Part shown: piece by piece, positions 18,923-28,233 of the stretch
Layout: each line of letters begins with the position of its first letter
Numbering within the stretch: position 1 is the stretch's first letter
Assembly (NCBI GenBank): GCA_928724745.1
Contig: CAKMXJ010000005.1
Location: 434,001 to 498,000, forward strand
Source of the DNA: Anthracocystis setariae
Taxonomy: Eukaryota; Basidiomycota; Ustilaginomycetes; Ustilaginales; Ustilaginaceae
DNA: 64,000 bases
Reading direction: 5' to 3'
The notes under the pieces: model-generated
Told to the model about the DNA's origin: nothing
Database searches by the model: none
What the model saw: the letters and a program-made list of their open reading frames with translations, nothing else
Made by a program: the position numbers and the translations under genes

Positions 18923-21709
18923 ATGTCGATCACCGAGCATCGCAACGATGCAGCCGGACCATCCAAGAGCAACAGCAGAAGCAGCAGCAGCGCTACTAGC
19001 CACAAGGGCTACTGTACCTTTTGTATGGTAGCAGAGTTTGATATCGATCGTGGTTCCACGCTCTCGCATCAGTATCCTGCACCTGCCGGCTATGACGAAC
19101 ACATGTTGGCCGAGCTCATGCTTCCAGATGGCGTGCATGCTCGCTCCGAAGACTGGACTTTCTTCTTCCTCAAACCGCCAGGCACAGAGCGTGCACAGCT
19201 TGTAGAGCCCTTCGATGACCAAGCCAATGCCACGTCGCCGCCTCCTGTCGATCCTACCGCTTGGCTCTCCGACGACCTCACCTATGTCATCAATCTCGTG
19301 CGCACCAAGCACGACAACACGGTCCGTCGTGGAGCCATGGTCAAAGCTATGGCCGTCGGTACACGCTATCCTTTCATCGACATTTTCAAGCCAGCCTTGC
19401 TGCTCGCCCTAGATGACTACTTCAAGGAACCCGGTCCCGAGTGTCTTGTTCGCCTGTACGAGTCGATCAATCGCCTCGATCTCTCTGCAGCACCTTCGTT
19501 CACTCGAGCTGAGAAGCTTGTGCTACGTGCTTCAGATAGGCGCGATCTCTTCGAAGAGCGCTTTCTTACTCCCGCACGCATCGAAAACGACCCTGTACCG
19601 ACGTCCAACAGCAGAACCTCTACAACTTCGGGGTTCGCAACAACAGGCGACGCAATCGAGACAGCGACCACTTCGAACGGCGATGTCCACGTCGAACCAA
19701 CCACGCGGCGCCGCACAGACAGTACGTCCACCGTGTCGTCCGAGACTAAATCGCTCAGGAAAAGGCTCAGCGCTGCATCGCTTCGACCCACCATAGGGGC
19801 ACGTCGAGCCTCATCCAACAATTCGGTCCCTGGCCTCGCTTCAGTGCAAGACAGAAGAACCATGCTGAATCCGAGCAGCCCGCTTCCTGCGTCCAGACCT
19901 CGCGATACCCACTTCTTTGATACCGTCCTCGTCTACCGCTCCGTGCAACTGCCTATCCGAGTACCTTTGACCACCTTCCCCGAAGAGGTCGGCGAGTATT
20001 CGTTGATCAAGCTCATACAAACCTTCTCGGGGCCCCAGTCGACACCTACAGGTCCCGTCCATCCCCATCTGCATACCAACGGTCCATCGACGCATCCCAT
20101 CATTGTCCTCTTCAATGCCCTTGTTACGCAAAAAAGAGTCATCTTCCTTGGCTATGGTCAACCTGCCAATCTCGTAGCCAACTTTGTCCTCGCCGCCATC
20201 GCTCTCGGCTCAGGATGCGGTGTCGTGTTCAAGGGGTTTGCCGCCCGAGCTTTCCCCTACACCAATTTGCTCAACCTCGAAGATCTCGAAAAGGTACCCG
20301 GCTACATCGCCGGTGTCACCAACCCACGCTTCGAAGATTTGCATGCATGGGATCTTCTCCTCAATGTCGAAACCGGTCGCATCCAAGTCGCAAAGGACAT
20401 TGCTCCAGCGATGCCGCCCCCCAGCGCTCCGGTGCAGTCCACGATACGCTCGGCCACTCTCCCCCGCGACGGCGCACCCGGATCCACTTTTTTTGGAAGC
20501 GTTTCATCGGCAACTGGGCAGGAGCTCAAGTCGACGCTCGACTCGGACATGGTGCAGTTCGGCGCACTGCCTGGCGGTACCATGGGCTCGACAGCCGGTG
20601 GCGTCGCTTTGTCGAACAAGGTATCAAGTCTGGGAGGCCACTCTCAACGTGATCGTTCCAACTTGGTGCAGTACGACAAGCAGCCGGATACAAGCAATCT
20701 TGCCTTTGTCGAGGAACTGCAGACGGCCATCACGGCTCACTATGGTGAACGCTACATCCGTGCGCGTGTCCAAGAGTATGTGTTCCTCTTTTCCCAGCGA
20801 GTCGCACGTCACGAGGAGCACTTCTACGGCCGCTCCTCGTTGCTTCCCACCTGCCAGCCGTTTTTGAATGGTCAGTTGGGCTCAGGTCCAAACTACGTAG
20901 ATCGCCAGTCTGAAATGCGCGAGATCCTGTCCAACCAGATGCGCATCGAGGGCTTCCGTTCCACGATCGCCTACTCTCTGCTGGTGGAGGAGCTGCAAAA
21001 GTACGGTGGATATACGCAGGCGATTCGCAACTTTGACGTGGCGCATCAGATTGGGCGATTGCGTAGGGCAAGGAGGTTACATCTCGGCGAGGCGGATGCC
21101 ATCTTTGGTACGATCGCCAGCAGTGTAGTGACGCACGATCAGATAGTTGAAGTGCTGGCGCTGCTGCCACCGCATACGGGGGGATTGCTGCCTTTGGCAT
21201 TGGGACTGTTCCATCCTTCCCAGGCAGTGAGGGATGCTGTTGTCGACTTCTTCCTCCGACTGTGCCGACATTCGGTCGGGCGTAAGTTTGTGCAAAGCAT
21301 GCATACGTATTACCGTCTGGCATTTGCGAGACTTGCGCAGGATAGGGCGGAGTTGGAGATGGCAAAGCAGGTGAATACGGACGTACAAGTGCTTCCGATG
21401 CGCACAACATCGCAGGTTCCGTCGTTGGCCTCTTTGCCTTTGGGAAAGCCGGCTGATGCAAGCGATGCATACAGCGAGGTAAGATCTCCCACCGATCGAA
21501 TTTCGTCTTCAATAGTGGCTGGGGCCGAAGGTGACCATACGAGCAGCGCTGTTGATGATGTAGCAGAGCAGCCTGTGGGCGAGTCGTCGCATGCAACGAG
21601 CAACGGTGGCGCAGATGCCCCCTCCGTGTCGTCCAGTCCGGTCAAGGAGAAAGCGCCCGGTGCGCTGGACCAAGCGACGTTGGATCCAAGTTTGACCGAT
21701 GGCTTGTAA
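18923..21709 (+). CDS. AFI1: Afi1-like DENN/SPA-domain docking protein for Arf GTPase
   Basis: A 928-residue protein. In yeast, Afi1 binds Arf3 and helps polarise secretion at the cell cortex. The N terminus after a Ser-rich leader reads GYCTFCMVAEFDIDRGSTLSHQYP (residues 29-52), then MLAELMLPDGVHARSEDWTFFF. This is the typical opening of Afi1/DENN proteins. Further DENN-like blocks are FDTVLVYRSVQLPIRVPLTTFPEEVGEYSL and PIIVLFNALVTQKRVIFLGYGQPA. The C-terminal helical block includes RFVQ/KFVQSMHTYYRLAF. A ~100-residue Ser/Thr-rich insert (about residues 230-330) and a disordered acidic tail are present. The ATG is well placed and no intron is needed. It is divergent from separase and in tandem with THOC5. 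The assignment to Afi1 rather than another DENN protein rests on the N-terminal match. Confidence 0.8.
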   Translation: MSITEHRNDAAGPSKSNSRSSSSATSHKGYCTFCMVAEFDIDRGSTLSHQYPAPAGYDEHMLAELMLPDGVHARSEDWTFFFLKPPGTERAQLVEPFDDQANATSPPPVDPTAWLSDDLTYVINLVRTKHDNTVRRGAMVKAMAVGTRYPFIDIFKPALLLALDDYFKEPGPECLVRLYESINRLDLSAAPSFTRAEKLVLRASDRRDLFEERFLTPARIENDPVPTSNSRTSTTSGFATTGDAIETATTSNGDVHVEPTTRRRTDSTSTVSSETKSLRKRLSAASLRPTIGARRASSNNSVPGLASVQDRRTMLNPSSPLPASRPRDTHFFDTVLVYRSVQLPIRVPLTTFPEEVGEYSLIKLIQTFSGPQSTPTGPVHPHLHTNGPSTHPIIVLFNALVTQKRVIFLGYGQPANLVANFVLAAIALGSGCGVVFKGFAARAFPYTNLLNLEDLEKVPGYIAGVTNPRFEDLHAWDLLLNVETGRIQVAKDIAPAMPPPSAPVQSTIRSATLPRDGAPGSTFFGSVSSATGQELKSTLDSDMVQFGALPGGTMGSTAGGVALSNKVSSLGGHSQRDRSNLVQYDKQPDTSNLAFVEELQTAITAHYGERYIRARVQEYVFLFSQRVARHEEHFYGRSSLLPTCQPFLNGQLGSGPNYVDRQSEMREILSNQMRIEGFRSTIAYSLLVEELQKYGGYTQAIRNFDVAHQIGRLRRARRLHLGEADAIFGTIASSVVTHDQIVEVLALLPPHTGGLLPLALGLFHPSQAVRDAVVDFFLRLCRHSVGRKFVQSMHTYYRLAFARLAQDRAELEMAKQVNTDVQVLPMRTTSQVPSLASLPLGKPADASDAYSEVRSPTDRISSSIVAGAEGDHTSSAVDDVAEQPVGESSHATSNGGADAPSVSSSPVKEKAPGALDQATLDPSLTDGL

Positions 21710-22050
21710 GCCGCATTTCCTTGCTTCATGGGACCTGTGCCATGTACCATCCGTATGATACCCTCTTCCAAAATCGCATGTCTCGGAGCACACACAACTT
21801 GTCCGTACCAATCACAGTCTTAATAGTGGATGTGCAAGAGCGTCATGACACCATGCATTGCAACATATAAGAGTGAATTTTTGGAATTGAGTTTCTGTTC
21901 GATCGTTGGATTCTCGCAATTTGATGTTTATTTGCACCACCACAAAGCCGACTTCCGACGCGAAAAGGGTTGGGAGAGTGTGGAGCAAGAAGCTTCGAAT
22001 CCGAGAAGGCTTGTCAAGCTGCTGAACACCATCACCGGCCGCCAGACAAG
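21710..22050. other. Spacer between AFI1 and THOC5
   Basis: 341 bases carrying the AFI1 trailer and the THOC5 leader. Nothing else is recognised. Confidence 0.65.
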
Positions 22051-22838
22051 ATGGCATCGACAGAGGAGGTAAGCCTAGCACCAAACTCTCTCACCACACT
22101 GGACCTATTTGATGCGGCTTGACGATGCTGACCGACATTATTTGCGTTTTGATTTGTGCGAGTTAGGAGCTCAAGCAAGCGTTGGGGGCATTGAGTCAAC
22201 TGTGTGCGCTCAAGACTCCCACCCAAGATGAGACGATGCAGCTACTCACCGCATCCACGTTCCACTTTTCCACACTGAAGCGTGTCAATCGTCGCATCTA
22301 CACCGAGCTGCAAACGCAGAAGAATCGCGTGGCTGAAGAACGTGCCAAGGTGGATTCGGCTAGGCTGGCATTGCAGAACCTCAAGTACGAAGAAGCCATG
22401 CTCGAACTCGAAGTCAAGATCTGCCAAGAGTTCCAATCCATCTATCAAGATATCCAGCTGCATTTTTTGGAAGACTTTCTTCTTGTACGCAAGGAAAGAC
22501 AACAAGAACATGAGGAAGAAGAGGAACTAGATCTGCAGGATGAACACAAACTCATGCTCGCAAGATTGAAATTCGAATTGCAAGAGAGGAAGCGGTTGGA
22601 GGCCGAAAAGCACGAAATGCAGGCGAATAGGATGGAGGTGGCCAAAGACAATAAGGTGAAGAAGGTCAAGTTGGAGGAGGCTGAGAAGAGGTTGAAGAGT
22701 CTCGTTGCGGTAAGTGGTGGTTTCGACTTTGTGCGTGAGAGTGGCTGTCGGCTTTGAAGGCTCACTGACTCGTCGTTCTGGCTTGATTTAATACTACAGG
22801 AGGCGCAAGCGCTACAAGACCATTTCGAAAACTTCTGA
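22051..22838 (+). CDS. THOC5-like subunit of the THO/TREX mRNA export complex (three exons)
   Basis: The spliced model is exon 1 22051-22068 (MASTEE), exon 2 22167-22709 and exon 3 22800-22838, giving 199 residues. Both introns are GT-AG (GTAAGC...TTAG and GTAAGT...ACAG) and fall between codons, so the frame is kept. THOC5 acts with the THO complex in coupling transcription to mRNA export. Diagnostic stretches are LALQNLKYEEAMLELEVKIC, EFQSIYQDIQL and LMLARLKFELQERKRLEAEK. These align with the central THOC5 coiled coil (human LQNLLYEVMHLQKEI and LARLDWELEQRKRL). The last exon (EAQALQDHFENF) corresponds to the short conserved helix after the coil. The protein is far shorter than animal THOC5 (~680 residues), keeping only the core. 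It is convergent with the Trp-tRNA synthetase gene and is the only gene here for which I need introns. Confidence 0.88.
22069..22166 (+). other. THOC5 intron 1 (98 nt)
   Basis: Donor GTAAGC directly after an 18-nt first exon; acceptor GAGTTAG. Without it the conserved frame has no ATG close to the conserved start. Confidence 0.8.
22710..22799 (+). other. THOC5 intron 2 (90 nt)
   Basis: Donor GTAAGT, acceptor TACTACAG. Removal joins KSLVA to EAQALQDHF in frame. Read through, the frame stops at 22757 without the conserved C-terminal helix. Confidence 0.8.
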
Positions 22839-22976
22839 TCCAAAAGCACATGCATACCCCCCTTGCGTCCTTGTATTTGTACCCTACCGTCTCTCAACCA
22901 ATCCCGAACCATCTGCAATCTTGTCACACCTCTAGCTACATCTACTGTTTCCATTACAAAAGAGGAAGGTAAAGCT

Positions 22977-24248
22977 CTAGTCGAAACCGACGCTCTTTCT
23001 GACGTGCGCCATAGTGCGCTGTGCAGCTTCCCGAGCTTTTTCTCGGCCCACCTGCTCCATCCGTTGCAAGTAACCGGGATATGTACGCAGCCTGTCGAGT
23101 TCGGCTTGAATAGGTCGAAGCGTCTCCACAATCGCCTCGGTCAATGTTGCCTTGAGATGCTGACCCGACGATGCACCCGACGCTTTGATCTCTTGATTCA
23201 ACCTCTCGACCCATTCCTCGGGACTGCCCTGGTCAGCTTCGTCTTGAGCCTGGGTTGACGTTGCTGGTTTGAGTGCGGCCAAGATGGACAGCAGATTGCT
23301 GACGCCTGGTCTATGCTGGGGATCGAAAGAGATGGCCGTCTCTGCATCCGTGACGGCTTTCTTGATCTTCTTTGTCACCGATTCCGGCGAGTCGGTGATG
23401 AGGATCCTCGAATTGACGTCCGGCGCGCTCTTGGACATCTTGCTGGTAGGATCGCGCAACGACAACACCCTCTTCGTTGGCGTAATGATATGCTTTGGCA
23501 GCGGGAAAAAGTGCGTGTCAAACTTGCGATTGTACACATCGGCTAGATCGCGACTGAGCTCCAAATGCTGAATCTGATCCTCGCCCACAGGCACATGCGT
23601 CGCCCTGTACAACAGTATATCGGCCGCCTGCAAGACCGGATAGGCAAACAAGCCCAAACTCAGATCCTTGTCATCCACATGGCTCGCCTCAGCTGTATTG
23701 TTGACGGTGGCGAGTTTGGACTTCCACGTGGTCATGCGATTCAACTTGCCAAACGACGTAATGCAGTTAAGGATCCAGGCGAGCTCGGTATGCTCCGACA
23801 CTTGGTCCTGATGGAAGATGGTGCAGCGCTGTGGATCGAGCCCGATGGCGAGGAGAGTGGCCATCATTTCGGAACGCTCGGATCGTAGCTGAGAGGGAGA
23901 TTGCGGTAGTGTGATGGCATGGTAGCCGACGATGCTGAAGTAGAGTTGGTCCGAGGTGGTCAGGGATGCGTTTTGAAGATGGACCCAGTTGCGGAGAGCA
24001 CCGAGGTAGTTGCCGAGATGAGGGATGCCCGTGGGTTGGATTCCAGAGAAGATAACTCTAGGAGGTGCATGTTGCGTGGGCTCGCTTTGCGTTGCGCTCG
24101 TGGCAGAAGAGGTGGATGGCAGTTGTGACGTCGAAGCTATTGCTGAAGCTGGTGTCGAGGGAAGATGCGGCCATTGTGCCCCATTGTTCTTGAGCGTCGT
24201 GACAACAGCAGGTCTCTGGGCTGTGATGCTTCTGAAAGTGCCGGACAT
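22977..24248 (-). CDS. MSW1: Tryptophanyl-tRNA synthetase, mitochondrial type
   Basis: A 423-residue class I synthetase that charges tRNA-Trp, probably in mitochondria. The ATP-binding signatures are IFSGIQPTGIPHLGNYLG (HIGH-type motif HLGN, residues 77-80) and KMSKS (residues 270-274, in SKMSKSAPD). Typical internal motifs are YFSIVGYHAIT, HTELAWILNC, YPVLQAADILLY and VGEDQIQHLELSRD. These belong to the bacterial/mitochondrial form, not the cytosolic one. The start is placed at the ATG 24246-24248. The open frame extends 37 codons further upstream but without an ATG. The resulting N terminus (MSGTFRSITAQRPAVVTTLK) is basic and lacks acidic residues, as expected of a mitochondrial presequence, followed by a Ser/Thr-rich linker. 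The 3' end faces THOC5. Confidence 0.93.
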   Translation of the reverse strand: MSGTFRSITAQRPAVVTTLKNNGAQWPHLPSTPASAIASTSQLPSTSSATSATQSEPTQHAPPRVIFSGIQPTGIPHLGNYLGALRNWVHLQNASLTTSDQLYFSIVGYHAITLPQSPSQLRSERSEMMATLLAIGLDPQRCTIFHQDQVSEHTELAWILNCITSFGKLNRMTTWKSKLATVNNTAEASHVDDKDLSLGLFAYPVLQAADILLYRATHVPVGEDQIQHLELSRDLADVYNRKFDTHFFPLPKHIITPTKRVLSLRDPTSKMSKSAPDVNSRILITDSPESVTKKIKKAVTDAETAISFDPQHRPGVSNLLSILAALKPATSTQAQDEADQGSPEEWVERLNQEIKASGASSGQHLKATLTEAIVETLRPIQAELDRLRTYPGYLQRMEQVGREKAREAAQRTMAHVRKSVGFD

Positions 24249-24963
24249 GACTGCCAACAGAGTCGAGAGAGATGAGGACACAGCGTCAAAGAATACAAGA
24301 GAATGAGAATCCTCTTCCAGCCTTAGTATCGTAAGGGACAGAAGAACCCTGCAGCCCAAGAAGAACTCGAAAAGTCATTCTCCGAGACCCGAAAGTTGTA
24401 GGAGGCATTTTCTGGATGATACTGTTAGATTGCATCAGTTTCATCTGACTTTGCGAAAACTCCCGCACGCAACCGAGAATCACCAACCGCCGTGACCACC
24501 ACTTCCGTCGGTAAGTTGCTGAACAGGCTACTGCACACAGTACGCCAAACCCTTTCGATGAGACCTCAACAAGGCTTTTCTTTTACAACCTGCAATCTGC
24601 TGAACATCAACGAACGGAGAACAAAAGCTGCTGTGTGGCTCACGTTGTCTGAATCTTGGTTCGCCAGATGGCGTTACATCTTTGCGAGCATGTCGTGCTA
24701 GATGTGCGTCTTGAACCAGAGTTTGCAGCGATGACGAGCTCGCATATTCGATCTTTCCTATCGGAAAAAAAAAGAAAAAAAATAAAAAGAAAAAAGGGAC
24801 CCGACTCGCCTATGACATGCGTCCGGGAGCGGAGACTGAAAGTGCGCCGTACTGTACCTGTGTGATAGTTGCAGCGCAGCATTCAGGCGGATGTTCCGCT
24901 TTTTTTTTTTTTGGCTTGATGTCTTTCAGCCACCGGCTTACCACCTTCGATATGAACTCATTA
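24249..24963. other. Upstream region of the Trp-tRNA synthetase gene, left flank of the transposon
   Basis: 715 bases with purine-rich (about 24764-24796) and T-rich (24901-24912) tracts and no credible gene. The transposon edge is at its right end, where TTA occurs at 24961-24963. Confidence 0.65.
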
Positions 24964-24975
24964 GAGATGTTTTGG
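24960..24975 (+). repeat. Left terminal inverted repeat region of the Harbinger element
   Basis: ATTAGAGATGTTTTGG matches the reverse complement of 28241-28256 at 13 of 16 positions. It includes the putative TTA target duplication. Confidence 0.65.
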
Positions 24976-24984
24976 CCGCTGGTT

Positions 24985-25005
24985 TTACCACCGATAAGGT
25001 GGTAA
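24985..25005. repeat. Subterminal hairpin 1 (TTACCACC-GATAA-GGTGGTAA)
   Basis: A perfect 8-bp stem with a 5-base loop, 21 bases inside the left end of the transposon. It is a possible transposase or Myb-protein binding site. Confidence 0.75.
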
Positions 25006-25034
25006 GACGGCATCTCGGCTAGCTCCGTACATAA

Positions 25035-25063
25035 CCGAGAGGTGGTCTCACCACCTCGAGAGC
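25035..25063. repeat. Subterminal palindrome, left (GAGGTGGT-CTC-ACCACCTC)
   Basis: An 8-bp stem with a 3-base centre at 25039-25057. With its flanks CCGAG and CGAGAGC it resembles, in inverted orientation, the block at 28205-28233. Confidence 0.75.
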
Positions 25064-25376
25064 ATCGTACCGTCCACCTCCTCCTGCCAAGTTTCGTCAG
25101 ATGTCTGTCTTACCAGCCACCCCCCTTATCGGGTGTACTTTTAGCGAAACGTAACATCTTTAGCATCATTCTTGTATTGCCAACAGCGTCCGAACGAGTG
25201 TGAGATCTTAAAGTGAGGTTGAACAAGATTCTATTGAGGACGAGCAACGTTTTCGAGAGTCGGTAGCATGTTGTTGAATGAGAAATCAAGTACTACCACC
25301 ATCTCACAGACTTCCCCGCATTCTCTGAACCTTGATTTCCAGCTTCCGGCCATTCACGGAGGCTTTCGTCGCGATC

Positions 25377-26552
25377 ATGCAGGCCTACATGCAGGCCGAA
25401 GCGTTAGAAACCTCCGCCGATGCAGCGGTTCTCGATGCTGCTGCTTTGATTGCCGCCTCGGGAAGGAATCCTCCTACAAACCTACACCCTCGCCGACTCG
25501 CTCAGATCCTCATCGAGCAAGACGATGCTCATTTCCTCGCCGACACAGGCCTCACGCCGGACACTTTCATAGAGATACACGATGCAATGAAGCTTCCCAG
25601 ACTCGTCAGAACGCATGTACAAGACTGTGTTGAATCTGAGGTCGCTCTCTTCATGGTGTGTGTGTTTCTGCGTGGCCGAACTCTCCGCTCGCTCGAAGGA
25701 CAGTACGGTTGGTCACACAGCCGTATCAGCCGGGTTGTACGATGTATGATTGACTTGATCTACAAGGAATGGGGACATCTTCTGAATGTACAAAGCCGTC
25801 GTCATCGTCTGACCTCGCCACGGGCTCTTGAACACTACGCTGCCGCCGTGAATCGCAAGATCGGGTTGCCGCTCATATGGGGCTCGATTGATGGCACTGT
25901 CAGACCGATAGCAAGGCCGCAGATAGAGCAGGAGAGGGTGTACAGCGGCCACAAGCGCTTCCATGGTCTCAAGTATCAATTCATATCGGTTCCCAACGGT
26001 CTGATCTTCTGCTCGCAACCATACCTTGGCCCAGTACACGATAGCAGGATCCCAGACGCTCAGAAGCTTGCTCAATGGGCTCAGACTCACGCTAGGACAG
26101 AGGACGGCAAGCAAATGTACTTGTATGGTGATCAAGCATATGGTATCTCGCCAGCGATCCTCACGCAGATCAGAGGTTCGATCGTCGCAGACTACCAGTC
26201 AAACTTCAATCATGCAATGAACAAGTTCCGAGTACAAGTAGAATGGGCTATTGGAATGATACCGGGTCAGTGGCCTCGCTTCGACGTCAAGAGGCAGCAG
26301 AAGACGGGTCTCAGCCCCGTCGGCAAGGATTACCTTGTGAGTATCATCCTGTTCAATGCGAAGACCTGTTGTATCGGTAACATGGTTAGCAAGACCATGC
26401 ATTGCAATCCTCCGACGGTCAGCGAGTACTTCGCTCGCCCTCGAGTTGCCTACGCTCATCCTCTTCCTGATCCGCAACTTCATCAGACGGGTATCAATTC
26501 ACAGACCATGGCAGACAACGAAGAGGTTCTTAACGTCGAGAATGTACTTTAG
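25377..26552 (+). CDS. PIF/Harbinger transposase (DDE_4 nuclease family)
   Basis: A 391-residue protein from the ATG at 25377; the open frame begins earlier only at a TTG. A helix-turn-helix-like N-terminal part (GRTLRSLEGQYGWSHSRISR) precedes the RNase H-fold nuclease. The conserved acidic residues are Asp172 in WGSIDGTVR, Asp222 in LGPVHDSRIPD, Asp252 in YLYGDQAYG and Glu289 in QVEWAIGMIPG. The spacing and surrounding residues fit the HARBI1/PIF family, whose members cut and paste DNA at TTA/TAA. All of them are present, so the catalytic core looks intact. The stop is 25 bases from the end of the oppositely oriented Myb-like gene. A spliced upstream exon cannot be excluded. Confidence 0.92.
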   Translation: MQAYMQAEALETSADAAVLDAAALIAASGRNPPTNLHPRRLAQILIEQDDAHFLADTGLTPDTFIEIHDAMKLPRLVRTHVQDCVESEVALFMVCVFLRGRTLRSLEGQYGWSHSRISRVVRCMIDLIYKEWGHLLNVQSRRHRLTSPRALEHYAAAVNRKIGLPLIWGSIDGTVRPIARPQIEQERVYSGHKRFHGLKYQFISVPNGLIFCSQPYLGPVHDSRIPDAQKLAQWAQTHARTEDGKQMYLYGDQAYGISPAILTQIRGSIVADYQSNFNHAMNKFRVQVEWAIGMIPGQWPRFDVKRQQKTGLSPVGKDYLVSIILFNAKTCCIGNMVSKTMHCNPPTVSEYFARPRVAYAHPLPDPQLHQTGINSQTMADNEEVLNVENVL

Positions 26553-26577
26553 ATACGCTATCTACATCAATACAAAG

Positions 26578-27861
26578 TTACAGTCCACGGCTCTGAGATC
26601 TGGTGATGCGAGTGGTACGAGTGCGCTGTTGACGAAGTGCTGAAGGCGAGTCGTGTTGCTGAGGAGTAGGAGCGCGGCGATTGCGACGAGGAGAGGCCTC
26701 GATGGTGTCAAGCGTTGTGGGTATCGAAGCAGTTGATCGAGTACCAAGTCCTCCGTGTCTGCCTTGAATGATTCCAAGCATTGCCGCCATCATCTCAGCG
26801 TGCTGATTGAGTTGCTGTTGCATTACCTCGTTGTGTCTGTTCGTGGCCTCCGTCTGTCTGTTCGTGGCCTCGATCTGCGAAGTAAACAGCTCAAGCTGCT
26901 TCGTCTTAAACTCCTTCTCCCATTCACGATAGTCCTCGGTCTTCCTAGTCAACTCACCGAGAATGTCCGAAGTATTGCGCATACGCTTCCGAATTGGTGC
27001 TGAGAAGGGCTCGTCGTCTGAGCCTGTCTGTGAGCATGAGGCAGAACGACGGCGATCTCGAATCGTGGACATCGATCTTGCAATTGCTCCATTGGGAGAA
27101 GGATCGGGTCCAACTTCCACGGCGTTCGGAATGGTGTGTTGATGTTGATTGAGCATATGAGCCATCATATCGCGATCATCGCGGGCTTGTGTAGTGTCGA
27201 TACGGTGTGTAGACCCTCTTGAGCCACGAGCAGGCACTGAATCGTTGAACTCGTCGAGCATGGTGTCAATCTCGGTACACTGCTCGCTGATACCGGTAGC
27301 GCGGCTGTTCCTGAGCGCTCGATCCTTCCTAGCCTTGGCAAGCTCACTTATCTTTCTCTTGATACCACGCTCTGACCGCAATGGCAAACCTTGTTGCGCT
27401 GCTTTGATGTTGAACTCGATTACTGCACGATCCCAAGCTTTTCCTTTATCGGCGCTGCCAGACTCTACATTGGGATTGTGTGCGACAACAGAACGAACGA
27501 CATCGTCGGTAGACACTGGATCCCACGGAGGTTGTGTCTTGCTTGGGTTTGCGGCCATCTCATTGAGCTTGTCACGAACCCATTGTACTGTAATAGTTTG
27601 AGGAGTAATAGAGTCTTGTATTACTTGTGATGGTGACGGCAGCGTGACTTGTGAGCTATGTACAGGAGGAGGCACATAGCGAGGTGGGCTGGGGGTCCAG
27701 GCATAGGGACCGAGGGAGCTTGCTGTAAGATGAGTTTCGGGTACTTCGCTGCAGATTGATTGTGATCGGTTGGTATTGACGGTGCCGGAGAGGTTAATTA
27801 TGCCTTCCCGGAGCTCCTCGGGAAAGTTACCGAGGAGTATGTGAGCGTCGTCGCTGTTCAT
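26578..27861 (-). CDS. Myb/SANT-like DNA-binding protein of the Harbinger element
   Basis: A 427-residue protein. The start is the ATG at 27859-27861 (MNSDDAHILLGNFPEELREG); the frame extends nine codons further upstream only to a TTG. In PIF/Harbinger elements the second gene encodes a Myb-like partner that brings transposase to the nucleus and to the element ends. A helical block at about residues 120-190 (VRSVVAHNP ... AWDRAVIEFN ... RGIKRKISELAKARKD) has the spacing of tryptophans and basic residues seen in such domains. A C-terminal coiled coil follows (REWEKEFKTKQLELFTSQIE with EATNRQT/EATNRHN repeats), then a Gln/Met-rich segment and a basic tail. The function is inferred mostly from its position opposite the transposase, as the Myb similarity is weak by eye. 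Confidence 0.72.
   Translation of the reverse strand: MNSDDAHILLGNFPEELREGIINLSGTVNTNRSQSICSEVPETHLTASSLGPYAWTPSPPRYVPPPVHSSQVTLPSPSQVIQDSITPQTITVQWVRDKLNEMAANPSKTQPPWDPVSTDDVVRSVVAHNPNVESGSADKGKAWDRAVIEFNIKAAQQGLPLRSERGIKRKISELAKARKDRALRNSRATGISEQCTEIDTMLDEFNDSVPARGSRGSTHRIDTTQARDDRDMMAHMLNQHQHTIPNAVEVGPDPSPNGAIARSMSTIRDRRRSASCSQTGSDDEPFSAPIRKRMRNTSDILGELTRKTEDYREWEKEFKTKQLELFTSQIEATNRQTEATNRHNEVMQQQLNQHAEMMAAMLGIIQGRHGGLGTRSTASIPTTLDTIEASPRRNRRAPTPQQHDSPSALRQQRTRTTRITRSQSRGL
26838..26879. repeat. 21-bp tandem duplication in the Myb-like gene
   Basis: Two near-identical copies of CTGTTCGTGGCCTC(C/G)(G/A)TCTG give the repeated heptads EATNRQT and EATNRHN in the coiled coil. Confidence 0.75.
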
Positions 27862-28204
27862 GGCCGTACAAGCTGGTTTCGTCGGCAAGAAGCGGCTTTT
27901 TGTGGCCGGAGTGTGGGGTTAAGGTTTGTACGACGACGATGAGTAAACAACTTTGCATTACAATCACAGTTTTCGGTCCCGGCATTTGCTTCTGCATGAT
28001 CGTGAGGACAAGTACTACCACCAGCAAGTTTGATAGATCTCACATATACGTAGAATATGATGTTGATTATTAAGCATTTTTAACGCGTCACGTGTGTGTG
28101 AAAATTTTTTTCATCGGAAAGCTGAGCGCGCCGATTTGGTCAGTTCCGCTTTGTTCTCCTCACCACCTTCCGAACCACCATCTCTCTACCTCACTCACCA
28201 CCTC

Positions 28205-28233
28205 GCTTGTCGAGGTGGTCTCACCACCCTCGG
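28205..28233. repeat. Subterminal palindrome, right (GGTGGT-CTC-ACCACC)
   Basis: The reverse complement begins CCGAGGGTGGTGAG and ends CGACAAGC. With one gap and a 3-base swap at the centre it matches 25035-25063 at about 24 of 30 positions. Further ACCACC copies lie at 28161-28178 and 28197-28202. Confidence 0.7.

Noticed and set aside
24249..24359. 37-codon N-terminal extension of the Trp-tRNA synthetase
   Set aside because: It starts at TTG, not ATG. The internal ATG gives a good mitochondrial presequence.
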